Part shown: positions 14,862-21,288 of the stretch, piece after piece
Numbering within the stretch: position 1 is the stretch's first letter
Layout: every line of letters begins with the position of its first letter
NCBI GenBank assembly: GCA_004294195.1
Contig: REAQ01000265.1
Location: 1 to 24,026, forward strand
Source: Sphingobacteriales bacterium
GTDB taxonomy: Bacteria; Bacteroidota; Bacteroidia; Chitinophagales; Chitinophagaceae
Reading direction: 5' to 3'
DNA length: 24,026 bases
Position numbers and translations under genes: made by a program
Notes under the pieces: generated by a model
The model's database searches: none
The model's input: the letters and a program-made list of their open reading frames with translations, nothing else
Told to the model about the DNA's origin: nothing

Positions 14862-14894
14862 TAAAAGTAAAAAGTAATAGCCTCTTTACTTTTA
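14862..14894. repeat. AT-rich inverted repeat between namZ and fmt
   Basis: TAAAAGTAAA (14862-14871) and TTTACTTTTA (14885-14894) are perfect 10-bp inverted arms with a 13-nt loop. The left side is part of a short-period GTAAAAA/AAAAGT run (14851-14878). It sits just after the namZ stop and may be a weak terminator or spacer hairpin. It has the same style as the convergent-junction repeats though these two genes are co-directional. Confidence 0.5.
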
Positions 14895-14895
14895 A

Positions 14896-16158
14896 TCATT
14901 CCTCATACATCAAATACTTTTTCCTGACCAGTTTAAATGCGTCGAGGTCTTTCTGCCAGCTCTGGCGGATCTCTGCTTCACTCTTTCCATCGATGATCTG
15001 CTGCATCAATGTATTGTTGCCGGCCAATTTATTGAAGAAGGCGCCATCGGCACTACCGGATTTAGGAAGTATAAAGAAGTTCTTTTTTTCGGGGAACAAT
15101 TTATACGCTTCCAGAAGGTATCCCAAATGTATTCTGCCATCGATCTTTTTCCTGATCTGTTCTGGTGGGGCAGCAAGGTTCCAACCATAGCATAGCTGGT
15201 CTTTCAGCTTCGGTTCTTTGGCACCGGCTGTTGATACGGGCGTGAATGCGTACAATGTTTTGGGGAGCGATGGATGGCCGAATACCTGGAACGGTGTGGG
15301 TGTTCCCCGGCCTTCACTTAACACCGTACCTTCAAAATAGCAGGTGGATGGATACAGGTAAATCGAAGCCATATCCGGGAGATTGGGCGAAGGTTTTTCT
15401 TTAATGGTGTAAACGCTTTGGTGGGTATAGTTCCCGCATTTGATCACCAGAAAATGGAAGGGTGTGTCTTTTTTGTTTTCCGCTGTACGGTAATAGGCAA
15501 ATTTTGCATTGGCAACGGGGGAGAGCCATTGTTCTCCGGAGATCATCATCGCGTATTCACCGATGGTCATACCATACACCACAGGAATAGGCTGCATGCC
15601 AACAAAGGATTTATACTTTCTATCCAGCACGGGACCATCAACATATCCGCCATGAGGATTGGGCCTGTCAAGGATCAGGAGCGGTTTCCCCAACGCTGCT
15701 GCGGCTTCCATATACTCTTCCAACGAGGAGATATAGGTGTAAAAACGAACCCCTACGTCCTGGATATCGAAAATGAGAATATCTACATCCTTTACATCTT
15801 CTGCACTTGGTTTGCGTTTTGATCCGTAGAGAGACACTACGGGGATGCCTGTTTGCGCATCAACGTAATTGCCAATTTTCTCCCCTGCATCTGCCGTGCC
15901 CCTGAATCCATGTTCGGGTCCGAAGATGACGGATATTTTTACGCCCAGTTTTTTAAGGGTATCCACGAGATGTGTGTTCCCGATCATGGAAGTATGGTTG
16001 GCGAAGATGCCCACTTTTTTGTCCTTGATCAAAGGCAGATAAACCTGCAATCTCGCGGCTCCGGGGAGAATGGGTTGGGTCTGTGCATGACACTGTGTGA
16101 AACAGCACAGGAGGCCAATCACCAACACAATAGCTGAAGGTTTGAAAAACGTATGCAT
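14896..16158 (-). CDS. namZ: DUF1343/NamZ-type exo-beta-N-acetylmuramidase, exported
   Basis: A 420-residue exported protein of the DUF1343 family, whose studied members (NamZ) release terminal N-acetylmuramic acid from peptidoglycan fragments, for cell-wall recycling or scavenging. The signal peptide (MHTFFKPSAIVLVIGLLC) ends near HAQ. Family landmarks: KKVGIFANHTSMIG, VIFGPEHGFRGTADAGE, GIPVVSLYG, DILIFDIQDVGVRFYTYISSL, LLILDRPNPHGGYVDGPVLD, PVVYGMTIGEYA and LSEGRGTPTPFQVFG. These cover the whole N-terminal catalytic domain, and the C-terminal domain runs to VRKKYLMYEE. I chose the ATG at 16158 rather than the TTG two codons earlier. It is divergent from the FKBP gene. The family is secure; the activity in this organism is inferred. 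Confidence 0.9.
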   Translation of the reverse strand: MHTFFKPSAIVLVIGLLCCFTQCHAQTQPILPGAARLQVYLPLIKDKKVGIFANHTSMIGNTHLVDTLKKLGVKISVIFGPEHGFRGTADAGEKIGNYVDAQTGIPVVSLYGSKRKPSAEDVKDVDILIFDIQDVGVRFYTYISSLEEYMEAAAALGKPLLILDRPNPHGGYVDGPVLDRKYKSFVGMQPIPVVYGMTIGEYAMMISGEQWLSPVANAKFAYYRTAENKKDTPFHFLVIKCGNYTHQSVYTIKEKPSPNLPDMASIYLYPSTCYFEGTVLSEGRGTPTPFQVFGHPSLPKTLYAFTPVSTAGAKEPKLKDQLCYGWNLAAPPEQIRKKIDGRIHLGYLLEAYKLFPEKKNFFILPKSGSADGAFFNKLAGNNTLMQQIIDGKSEAEIRQSWQKDLDAFKLVRKKYLMYEE

Positions 16159-16182
16159 CGCCAAATATCACTAAAAATCACT

Positions 16183-16189
16183 TACCTTG
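16183..16189 (+). promoter_or_regulatory. Possible -7-like box (TACCTTG) upstream of the FKBP gene
   Basis: TACCTTG lies 77 nt before the ATG at 16267 in the namZ/FKBP divergent gap. It is the third copy of this heptamer upstream of a plus-strand gene. It would give an unusually long leader. Confidence 0.28.
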
Positions 16190-16266
16190 CCGGTCGGCCT
16201 CGTCTATATTTTCTGACGTAACCGCGGTTGCACAGGCGTTTAGGGGAGCCGATTAAAAATTACAAC

Positions 16267-16698
16267 ATGCAAGCAAAACAAGGTGACGTAGTAAAGGTAC
16301 ATTACACAGGACGGTTAACGGACGGAACACAGTTCGATTCTTCAGAAGGCAGGGAGCCATTGGAATTTACGGTAGGCGCAGGTCAGATGATCAAAGGATT
16401 TGATGACGGTGTGGTGGGTATGAATGTGGGTGATAAGAAAACGCTCAGTATACCTGCAACAGAAGCGTATGGTGAAAGGGATGAGCAGGCCATTATAGAA
16501 TTTCCTGCTTCCAATATTCCTGCGGACATGAAGCTGGAGCCAGGTATGCAACTGACACTCAGAAATCAGCACGGACAACCGGTTCCCGTTGTTGTTCTTG
16601 AAGTACAAACCGAAGTGATCATCATGGATGCCAATCACATGCTCGCTGGTAAAGAGCTAGTATTTGATGTTGAGCTTGTTGAGATCATTGAGGCATAG
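16267..16698 (+). CDS. SlyD-like FKBP-type peptidyl-prolyl isomerase
   Basis: A 143-residue cytosolic prolyl isomerase/chaperone. The split FKBP domain is visible: VKVHYTGRLTDGTQFDSSEG (9-28), PLEFTVGAGQMIKGFDDGVVGM (31-52), GDKKTLSIPATEAYGERDE (55-73), and at the end ANHMLAGKELVFDVELVEI (122-140). Between 74 and 121 lies the insert-in-flap chaperone domain that marks the SlyD type. There is no signal peptide and no histidine-rich metal tail. I chose ATG 16267 (MQAKQGDVVKVHYTG), preceded by an A-rich stretch; a TTG at 16228 in frame would add 13 unsupported residues. The TAG stop leads directly into the GGGCATT repeat of the next junction. Confidence 0.93.
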   Translation: MQAKQGDVVKVHYTGRLTDGTQFDSSEGREPLEFTVGAGQMIKGFDDGVVGMNVGDKKTLSIPATEAYGERDEQAIIEFPASNIPADMKLEPGMQLTLRNQHGQPVPVVVLEVQTEVIIMDANHMLAGKELVFDVELVEIIEA

Positions 16699-16755
16699 GG
16701 CATTGGGCATTGGGCACTGGTAGGGAATAGGTCAGTGCCCAATGTCAATTGCCTA
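16691..16755. repeat. GGGCATT heptamer hairpin at the FKBP/membrane-protein junction
   Basis: Heptamers agggcat, tgggcat, tgggcac follow the FKBP stop. CATTGGGCACTG (16708-16719) and CAGTGCCCAATG (16733-16744) are perfect 12-bp inverted arms with a 13-nt loop; AGGCA (16691-16695) and TGCCT (16750-16754) can extend the stem, taking in the last FKBP codon and the stop of the minus-strand gene. No strong T-tract is seen, so terminator function is inferred. Confidence 0.75.
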
Positions 16756-17298
16756 GTTTCTTCGCAGATACCATCCCAGCCACACGCCATTCAGGGCCCA
16801 GGGAATCCATGCATCATTGAATTCTGCCCATATCCCCGGCGTCTTATACCAGATGAAAGTGGCGTAAGGGAAATACAGGAACCCGATGATTCCCACAAAC
16901 ACGCTCGACAGAAAAATGGATCCGAAAGAATTGAAATTACCCCTGCCGAGGATCCATACCAACAAATACACCAGAAGCATATTGGTTAGCACACTCCGGA
17001 TGAGGTTCATGGTCATGTCCAGGTTGTTGAACGACTTATGTAACTCTACAAATGCCATGGGTTTTCCGCTTGCAGCCGTCATAATTTTCTGTGCTTCTTC
17101 TGATGAGGTGCCAGTTGGATAATTGGGCATCATGTACCGTCCTTCTTCCAGATGTTGATTAAGGTAAGCAAGAATGGAATCCTGCTTGGGCGTATATTGC
17201 TGTGCAGGCCTGTGCAGGTCAAGGGCAGCGTTGGATAAGAACTGCCAGAAAAAAAGAATGATGCCACCTACGATGGCTGCGATGAGGGATTTTTTCAT
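16753..17298 (-). CDS. Conserved-looking membrane protein of unknown function
   Basis: I do not recognise a characterised family for this 181-residue protein. It has an N-terminal hydrophobic segment (LIAAIVGGIILFFWQFLSNAA, about 5-25), an extracytoplasmic-looking stretch with YMMPNYPTGTSSEEAQKIM (54-72), then three more hydrophobic segments: LTNMLLVYLLVWIL (about 103-116), IFLSSVFVGIIGFLYFPYA (127-145) and AWIPWALNGVWLGWYL (162-177). The layout suggests four membrane helices with a ~75-residue loop between the first two. It is convergent with the FKBP gene and divergent from pepT (67 bp). The reading frame starts with a normal ATG and a Lys-rich N-terminus (MKKS). It is likely a real gene; the function is unknown. 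Confidence 0.75.
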   Translation of the reverse strand: MKKSLIAAIVGGIILFFWQFLSNAALDLHRPAQQYTPKQDSILAYLNQHLEEGRYMMPNYPTGTSSEEAQKIMTAASGKPMAFVELHKSFNNLDMTMNLIRSVLTNMLLVYLLVWILGRGNFNSFGSIFLSSVFVGIIGFLYFPYATFIWYKTPGIWAEFNDAWIPWALNGVWLGWYLRRN

Positions 17299-17305
17299 TT
17301 TACAG

Positions 17306-17313
17306 TAGATTTG
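17306..17313 (+). promoter_or_regulatory. -7 box upstream of pepT
   Basis: TAGATTTG matches TAnnTTTG, 52 nt before the pepT ATG, and is identical to the box before ribD. A second AT-rich run (17339-17355) lies between it and the gene. Confidence 0.4.
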
Positions 17314-17365
17314 GTGCGTATAAATTAGGCAATTGGTTTAATATATTATAAGATTTTCAGGCATT

Positions 17366-18613
17366 ATGTTCAACAATTATCGATTTTCCGTTGCGGAGAG
17401 ATTGCTGCGATATGTGCAGATTGACACACAAAGTGATCCCTACAGCGAAAGCTTTCCGAGCACCGCGAAACAGCTTGACCTTTCCCGCCTTCTCGTGAAA
17501 GAATTGATGGATATGGGTATTTCCGATGCCGGGTTGGATGAACATGGGTATGTATTTGCGACTATTCCTGGCAACACTGACAAGGATGTGCCGGTGATTT
17601 GTTTTTGTTCTCATATGGATACCGCGCCCGATGTTAGTGGAACTGGGGTTAAGCCCATCGTTCATTCTAACTATGACGGTTCACCCATCATCCTGCCCGA
17701 TGATCCATCGCAGGTGCTGACAATTGAGCTGCATCCTTACTTAAAAGAGAAGATCGGGGACGACATCATTACTGCATCCGGAACAACCCTTCTTGGCGCA
17801 GACGACAAGGCAGGCGTAGCCATCATTATGGATCTCGCGCATTTCCTTCTGACGCATCCTGACATTAAACATGGCCGCATCAGGATCCTGTTTACACCGG
17901 ATGAAGAAGTGGGCCGTGGGGTTGAGAAACTGGATATGGAGAAACTGGGTGCCGATTATGGCTACACCCTGGATGGAAGCGAAGCAGGCTCTTTTGAAGA
18001 CGAGACGTTTTCTGCAGACGGCTGCATCGTGACCTTTGAAGGGGTAAGTGCACACCCGGGCACAGCCAAGGGGAAAATGATCAACGCCGTGAAGCTAGCG
18101 GCGGCCTTCGTTGATGCGTTACCGAAAGGTGCGTTTTCCCCGGAGACCACAGAAGGACGTGAAGGATTTGTACATCCGTTGCACATCAGTGGCTCTGCTG
18201 AACAAGCAAAAGTTGAATTCATTATTCGTGATTTTGAAACGCAGAAATTGAATGATCATGCTGCATTCCTGAAGCAACTGGCACAGGAGATTGCCGATGA
18301 ATATCCTGGAGCAAAAGTTTCTGTAGATGTGAAGCAACAGTATCGCAACATGAAAGAGGTGCTGGATCTTCATCCTAAGGTTGGCGCCTACGCGAAAGAA
18401 GCGATTCATCGGGCCGGATTAACCATCCGTCAGCACCCGGTCCGCGGGGGTACAGACGGATCCCGTTTGTCGTTTATGGGATTGCCTTGTCCAAATATAT
18501 TCACCGGTGAAATGGCATTGCATTCGAGACATGAATTTGTGAGTGTTCAAGACATGCAGAAATCAGTGGAAACGCTTGTGCATTTGGTGCAGATTTGGGA
18601 AGAAAATGCTTAG
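17366..18613 (+). CDS. pepT: Peptidase T (tripeptide aminopeptidase)
   Basis: A 415-residue M20-family zinc aminopeptidase that removes N-terminal residues from tripeptides in the cytosol. Metal and catalytic residues: H83 and D85 in CFCSHMDTAPD; D146 in LLGADDKAGVAI (bridging); E180 (catalytic) and E181 in FTPDEEVGRGVE; D203 in YTLDGSEAGSF; the last zinc histidine in ALHSRHEFVSV near the C-terminus. The inserted lid domain (about 215-325) includes SAHPGTAKGKMINAVKLAAAF and RDFETQKLNDH, typical of PepT rather than other M20 enzymes. The N-terminus ERLLRYVQIDTQSDP is conserved. The stop codon TAG is part of the AGGTTGA repeat that follows. Confidence 0.97.
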   Translation: MFNNYRFSVAERLLRYVQIDTQSDPYSESFPSTAKQLDLSRLLVKELMDMGISDAGLDEHGYVFATIPGNTDKDVPVICFCSHMDTAPDVSGTGVKPIVHSNYDGSPIILPDDPSQVLTIELHPYLKEKIGDDIITASGTTLLGADDKAGVAIIMDLAHFLLTHPDIKHGRIRILFTPDEEVGRGVEKLDMEKLGADYGYTLDGSEAGSFEDETFSADGCIVTFEGVSAHPGTAKGKMINAVKLAAAFVDALPKGAFSPETTEGREGFVHPLHISGSAEQAKVEFIIRDFETQKLNDHAAFLKQLAQEIADEYPGAKVSVDVKQQYRNMKEVLDLHPKVGAYAKEAIHRAGLTIRQHPVRGGTDGSRLSFMGLPCPNIFTGEMALHSRHEFVSVQDMQKSVETLVHLVQIWEENA

Positions 18614-18667
18614 GTTGAAGGTTGAAGCGTTGCCGCTCTTCAACCTCCAACCTTCAACCTCCAACCT
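18612..18667. repeat. AGGTTGA/CCAACCT heptamer hairpin after pepT
   Basis: Two units of aggttga (18612-18625) face inverted copies (cttcaacct, ccaacct, cttcaacct, ccaacct; 18638-18667). Arms 18612-18627 and 18638-18653 pair over 16 bp with one mismatch around the loop cgttgccgct. The left arm begins inside the pepT stop codon and the right side ends 6 bp before the convergent gene's stop. Confidence 0.78.
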
Positions 18668-18672
18668 GTAAC

Positions 18673-19038
18673 TCAAGTAGCGCTCATTTCTAAATGATCT
18701 ATTGGCTCTTTCCAGATCCGCATATACCAGTATACAGGGAATGCCAGCACATTGCCTAAAAGGAAGAGGATGATCCAAAGTAACTTCTCCTCTGTGTTGA
18801 CATTGCTGTTGACCACTAGTATAATGTAATAGACCAACAGGCCGAAGGATACAATACCCATTGCAAGCATCAGCACAAACAGCCAGAACATGCTGGAGAA
18901 AAGGGGCATAGGTTGGTTTTCATTGCCGTACAGGATCACGTCTTTAACCAGTAACCCAAAGGCTACCATGTATGCGATGACAAGGGCGATGGGCAAAAAG
19001 GTAAAGATGCCCAGCCAGATTTTGCTTCCTTTTGCCAT
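18673..19038 (-). CDS. Small membrane protein, PLDc_N-like tail, unknown function
   Basis: A 121-residue protein with three or four hydrophobic segments: IWLGIFTFLPIALVIAYMVAF (7-27), MFWLFVLMLAMGIVSFGLLVYYIILVV (50-76) and LLWIILFLLGNVLAFPVYWYM (86-106). The motif EEKLLWIILFLLGNVLAFPVYWYMRI resembles the short PLDc_N-type membrane module seen in many small Bacteroidota proteins, but I claim no enzyme activity. It is convergent with pepT and divergent from exbB, with its ATG only 65 bp from the exbB start. It is a plausible real gene of unknown role. Confidence 0.7.
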   Translation of the reverse strand: MAKGSKIWLGIFTFLPIALVIAYMVAFGLLVKDVILYGNENQPMPLFSSMFWLFVLMLAMGIVSFGLLVYYIILVVNSNVNTEEKLLWIILFLLGNVLAFPVYWYMRIWKEPIDHLEMSAT

Positions 19039-19103
19039 AAGCCGTGATTTTCATTAAGATAAACAATTCTGCTGATGAACTAACCCCGAGGGCTACCTTT
19101 TTT

Positions 19104-19859
19104 ATGAAGCGGTTAACTATTGTGTGCTTACATTTGCTCAAACTGTTTTTCATGCCTGGTTGGTTGTTGCAATCCACTCCTTTGACATCTTCCGCAGACA
19201 CTTTGCAGTCGGGCACCCAAGCCATCGCTGCCTCTCCTAAGGAAATGCATCTTTGGGATATCCTGGTATCAGGCGGACCGATCATGATACCTTTGGCCCT
19301 GCTTCTGGTGGCTGCTATTTTCTTTATGGTGGAACGATGGATCGCGATCAAGCGGGCATCAAAAATTGATGAAAATTTCATGGGGATCATCCGTGATCAT
19401 ATCATGAATGGAAATATTGCTGCAGCAAAATCACAGGCAAAGAATACCAATAGTCCCATTGCGCGGATGATCTACAAAGGTATTCAACGCATCGGTAAAC
19501 CCATCGATGCTATCGAACGGAGCATGGAGTCTGTGGCCCAGCTTGAAATGTATGCGTTGGAACGCAACCTGAACGTGCTTTCTGTGATCTCCCGCGCCGC
19601 ACCAATCTTTGGTTTTATTGGTACACTCGCTGGTCTAATGCAGCTTTTCTTCAATATCAACGCTACGGGTGAATTTGTGCTTAATACCATTGCAGGTGGT
19701 TTGTATGTAAAGATTGTTACTTCATTGACCGGTTTGCTGATTGGCCTCGTGGCCTACCTTGGGTATAGCTACCTTATGGCGCAGACGGATAAAGCGGCCA
19801 ACCGGATGGAAGTGGCCGCAGCAGATTTCCTGGACGTATTGCAGGAACCAACTCATTAA
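19104..19859 (+). CDS. exbB: ExbB/TolQ-family proton channel subunit
   Basis: A 251-residue inner-membrane protein that with ExbD uses the proton gradient to energise TonB-type or Tol-type transport across the envelope. The MotA/TolQ/ExbB domain is clear: first helix GPIMIPLALLLVAAIFFMVERWIAIKRA (about 58-85), cytoplasmic region with NSPIARMIYKGI, then APIFGFIGTLAGLMQLFF and AGGLYVKIVTSLTGLLIGLVAYLGYSYL, the two pore-lining helices with the conserved small and Thr residues. The N-terminal ~45 residues contain an extra hydrophobic segment (LTIVCLHLLKLFFMPGWLL), common in Bacteroidota homologues. I chose ATG 19104; a GTG at 19044 in frame would add 20 residues that overlap the gap with the divergent gene. 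exbD starts 3 bp after the stop. Confidence 0.93.
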   Translation: MKRLTIVCLHLLKLFFMPGWLLQSTPLTSSADTLQSGTQAIAASPKEMHLWDILVSGGPIMIPLALLLVAAIFFMVERWIAIKRASKIDENFMGIIRDHIMNGNIAAAKSQAKNTNSPIARMIYKGIQRIGKPIDAIERSMESVAQLEMYALERNLNVLSVISRAAPIFGFIGTLAGLMQLFFNINATGEFVLNTIAGGLYVKIVTSLTGLLIGLVAYLGYSYLMAQTDKAANRMEVAAADFLDVLQEPTH

Positions 19860-19862
19860 CAC

Positions 19863-20261
19863 ATGCAGATCCGAAAAAAGCATAGGGGAGAAGCCGAAGT
19901 ATTTACGGATGCATTGAATGACATCCTGTTCATCCTACTTATGTTCTTCCTCATTGTATCTACCCTTGCCAATCCCAATGTAATCAAGCTATCGCAACCC
20001 AAGTCGAAGAGCGATACCAAGGCAAAACAAAATGTGGTAGTATCCATTGATGCCAACCTGATGTACTACGTAGGTACTAATAAAGTAGGTATTGACTCGC
20101 TGCGTGCCGCGTTGTTACCCGCTATTCAGAAGGAGAAGACAGATATACCCACCGTGGTGATCAATGCGGATAAGAATGTACCTATTGACAATGTGGTTGC
20201 GGTGATGCGGGTGGCGAGGGAATTGGGTGCGAGAACGGTGCTATCTGTTGAGAAGAATTAG
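19863..20261 (+). CDS. exbD: ExbD/TolR-family biopolymer transport protein
   Basis: A 132-residue partner of ExbB. The short cytoplasmic N-terminus leads into one helix (LNDILFILLMFFLIVSTLAN, about 18-37) with D20, the conserved membrane aspartate that carries protons in the family. The periplasmic domain (about 45-132) has VVVSIDANLMYYVGTNKV, VVINADKNVPIDNVVAVMRVARELGA and the final LSVEKN, the usual ExbD/TolR fold. It starts 3 bp after exbB, so the two are one operon; no tonB or outer-membrane receptor gene is nearby, so which system it powers is unknown. A 160-bp composite repeat lies directly downstream. Confidence 0.95.
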   Translation: MQIRKKHRGEAEVFTDALNDILFILLMFFLIVSTLANPNVIKLSQPKSKSDTKAKQNVVVSIDANLMYYVGTNKVGIDSLRAALLPAIQKEKTDIPTVVINADKNVPIDNVVAVMRVARELGARTVLSVEKN

Positions 20262-20267
20262 ACATGG

Positions 20268-20430
20268 TTAATGCGGCAATGCGGAAATGCGGTAATGCGA
20301 CAATGAAGGAAGCGCGGCCGTGCGTTGCCGGCGTGCGCAGAACCACCCGGAGTGACTGCCGGCGCGCCGCAACGCAGGGCGCGCCTTCCTAAATTGCCGC
20401 ATTACCGCATTGTCAAATTACCGCATTAAT
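20268..20430. repeat. ~160-bp composite palindrome: octamer arms plus GC-rich core (exbD/prmC junction)
   Basis: The left arm (20268-20305) is an 8-bp tandem array: aatgcggc, aatgcgga, aatgcggt, aatgcgac. The right arm (20391-20430) is the inverted counterpart (attgccgc, attaccgc, attgtcaa, attaccgc); about 31 of 38 positions pair. Inside lies a very GC-rich inner inverted repeat (20306-20390) with AGGAAG/CTTCCT ends and a TGCGTTGC/GCAACGCA core; its center (about 20340-20353) is unpaired. The last codons of prmC (L-M-R-stop) are part of the right arm. The block 20392-20411 is identical to 3387-3406. It contains no plausible ORF. It may be a terminator or a REP/MITE-like element. Confidence 0.8.
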
Positions 20431-21251
20431 CTCACCATCCTCTCATTCCCCCCCAGATCCTTCCTGACCTCTGCCCTGTATCCACTGCCCTGACCCAATC
20501 CTGCCACTTGCTGCGCCAGTTGGTAATGGGTTTCAAAAAAAAATTCGGTTACGCCATACCGTGAGCCGTAACCTATGATCGCGCGGTAGAATTTCAAGGC
20601 ATCATGATCAGGCACAAACAAAGCTACATGTGGTTCATGATCCACCACGTGTGCTGCCATCGTATCCTTATCGCTAAATGGTATGTAGGGCGGATTGCTG
20701 ATAATGACTGTTGGGTGATCCAGTAGTTCCTGTACAGAAAGATCCAGGAAATCTCCCTCCACCCAATGCACACGTGCATTCAGCCGCGTTGCATTTTCCT
20801 TCGCCACCGCAAGAGCATTGGCACTTACATCCATGCTTGTGACGGAAGCCTCCGGACGTTGTTTGCTGATGACGATGGGTATGCAACCGGAGCCTGAACC
20901 AATATCAAGGATCCTGGCCTCTTTGGGGGCTGTTTCCAGCAGCCATTGCACAAGTTCTTCGGTCTCCGGCCTGGGAATGAGGACGTGATGGTTCACTGAA
21001 AACTGCAGGCCCATAAACATGGCATAGCCCAACACGTATTGCATCGGAACGCCTGCCTGAAGTTGTTGGCTGGACCGTTCAAAAATCTCCGTTTGTTCTT
21101 CGGTTAGTTCCGGATCACGGAGCAACCGGTCTGCCCTGGTGGTTCCCGTAAGGTCTTCAACTACCCATTGCGCAATAGCCGATGCTTCCCGTTCTTCATA
21201 CAGATGGCGGATCTGATCCCTCAGTAGTTGCTGTGCTGCATTGGCCGTCAT
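20418..21251 (-). CDS. prmC: Release-factor glutamine N5-methyltransferase
   Basis: Methylates the glutamine of the GGQ motif of peptide-chain release factors RF1/RF2. The 277-residue protein has the N-terminal helical recognition domain (QLLRDQIRHLYEEREASAIAQW, then LLRDPELTEEQTEIFERSSQQL), PMQYVLGYAMFMGLQFSV, the conserved segment before the catalytic domain, SAM motif I in ILDIGSGSGCIPIVISKQ, and the NPPY motif in VIISNPPYIPFSDKD that positions the target amide. The C-terminus FFETHYQLAQQVAGLG is typical. The ATG is only 4 nt from a TAnnTTTG box on its strand and 37 bp from the divergent ribD start. The last codons (L-M-R-stop) fall within the octamer repeat. Confidence 0.96.
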   Translation of the reverse strand: MTANAAQQLLRDQIRHLYEEREASAIAQWVVEDLTGTTRADRLLRDPELTEEQTEIFERSSQQLQAGVPMQYVLGYAMFMGLQFSVNHHVLIPRPETEELVQWLLETAPKEARILDIGSGSGCIPIVISKQRPEASVTSMDVSANALAVAKENATRLNARVHWVEGDFLDLSVQELLDHPTVIISNPPYIPFSDKDTMAAHVVDHEPHVALFVPDHDALKFYRAIIGYGSRYGVTEFFFETHYQLAQQVAGLGQGSGYRAEVRKDLGGNERMVRLMR

Positions 21252-21255
21252 CCTG

Positions 21256-21263
21256 CAAACATA
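21256..21263 (-). promoter_or_regulatory. -7 box directly before prmC
   Basis: The minus strand reads TATGTTTG, an exact TAnnTTTG match, followed by 4 nt (CAGG) and the prmC ATG. It would give a leaderless or nearly leaderless transcript. Confidence 0.5.
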
Positions 21264-21273
21264 AATATTACAT

Positions 21274-21281
21274 TAGATTTG
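21274..21281 (+). promoter_or_regulatory. -7 box directly before ribD
   Basis: TAGATTTG matches TAnnTTTG, with 7 nt to the ribD ATG. It lies 10 bp from the divergent prmC box, so the two promoters would have to overlap: each -33 region falls inside the other gene. Confidence 0.5.
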
Positions 21282-21288
21282 CGGCGGT

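Noticed and set aside
16228-16266. Upstream TTG start for the FKBP gene
   Set aside because: It would add 13 residues not seen in the family; ATG 16267 gives the conserved N-terminus.
19104-20261. exbB-exbD as a defence system of the Zorya type
   Set aside because: There are no adjacent zorC/zorD-like genes, and both proteins have the normal ExbB/ExbD size and domains.
20270-20305. Octamer arrays as a CRISPR array
   Set aside because: The units are 8 bp without unique spacers; no cas genes are nearby.
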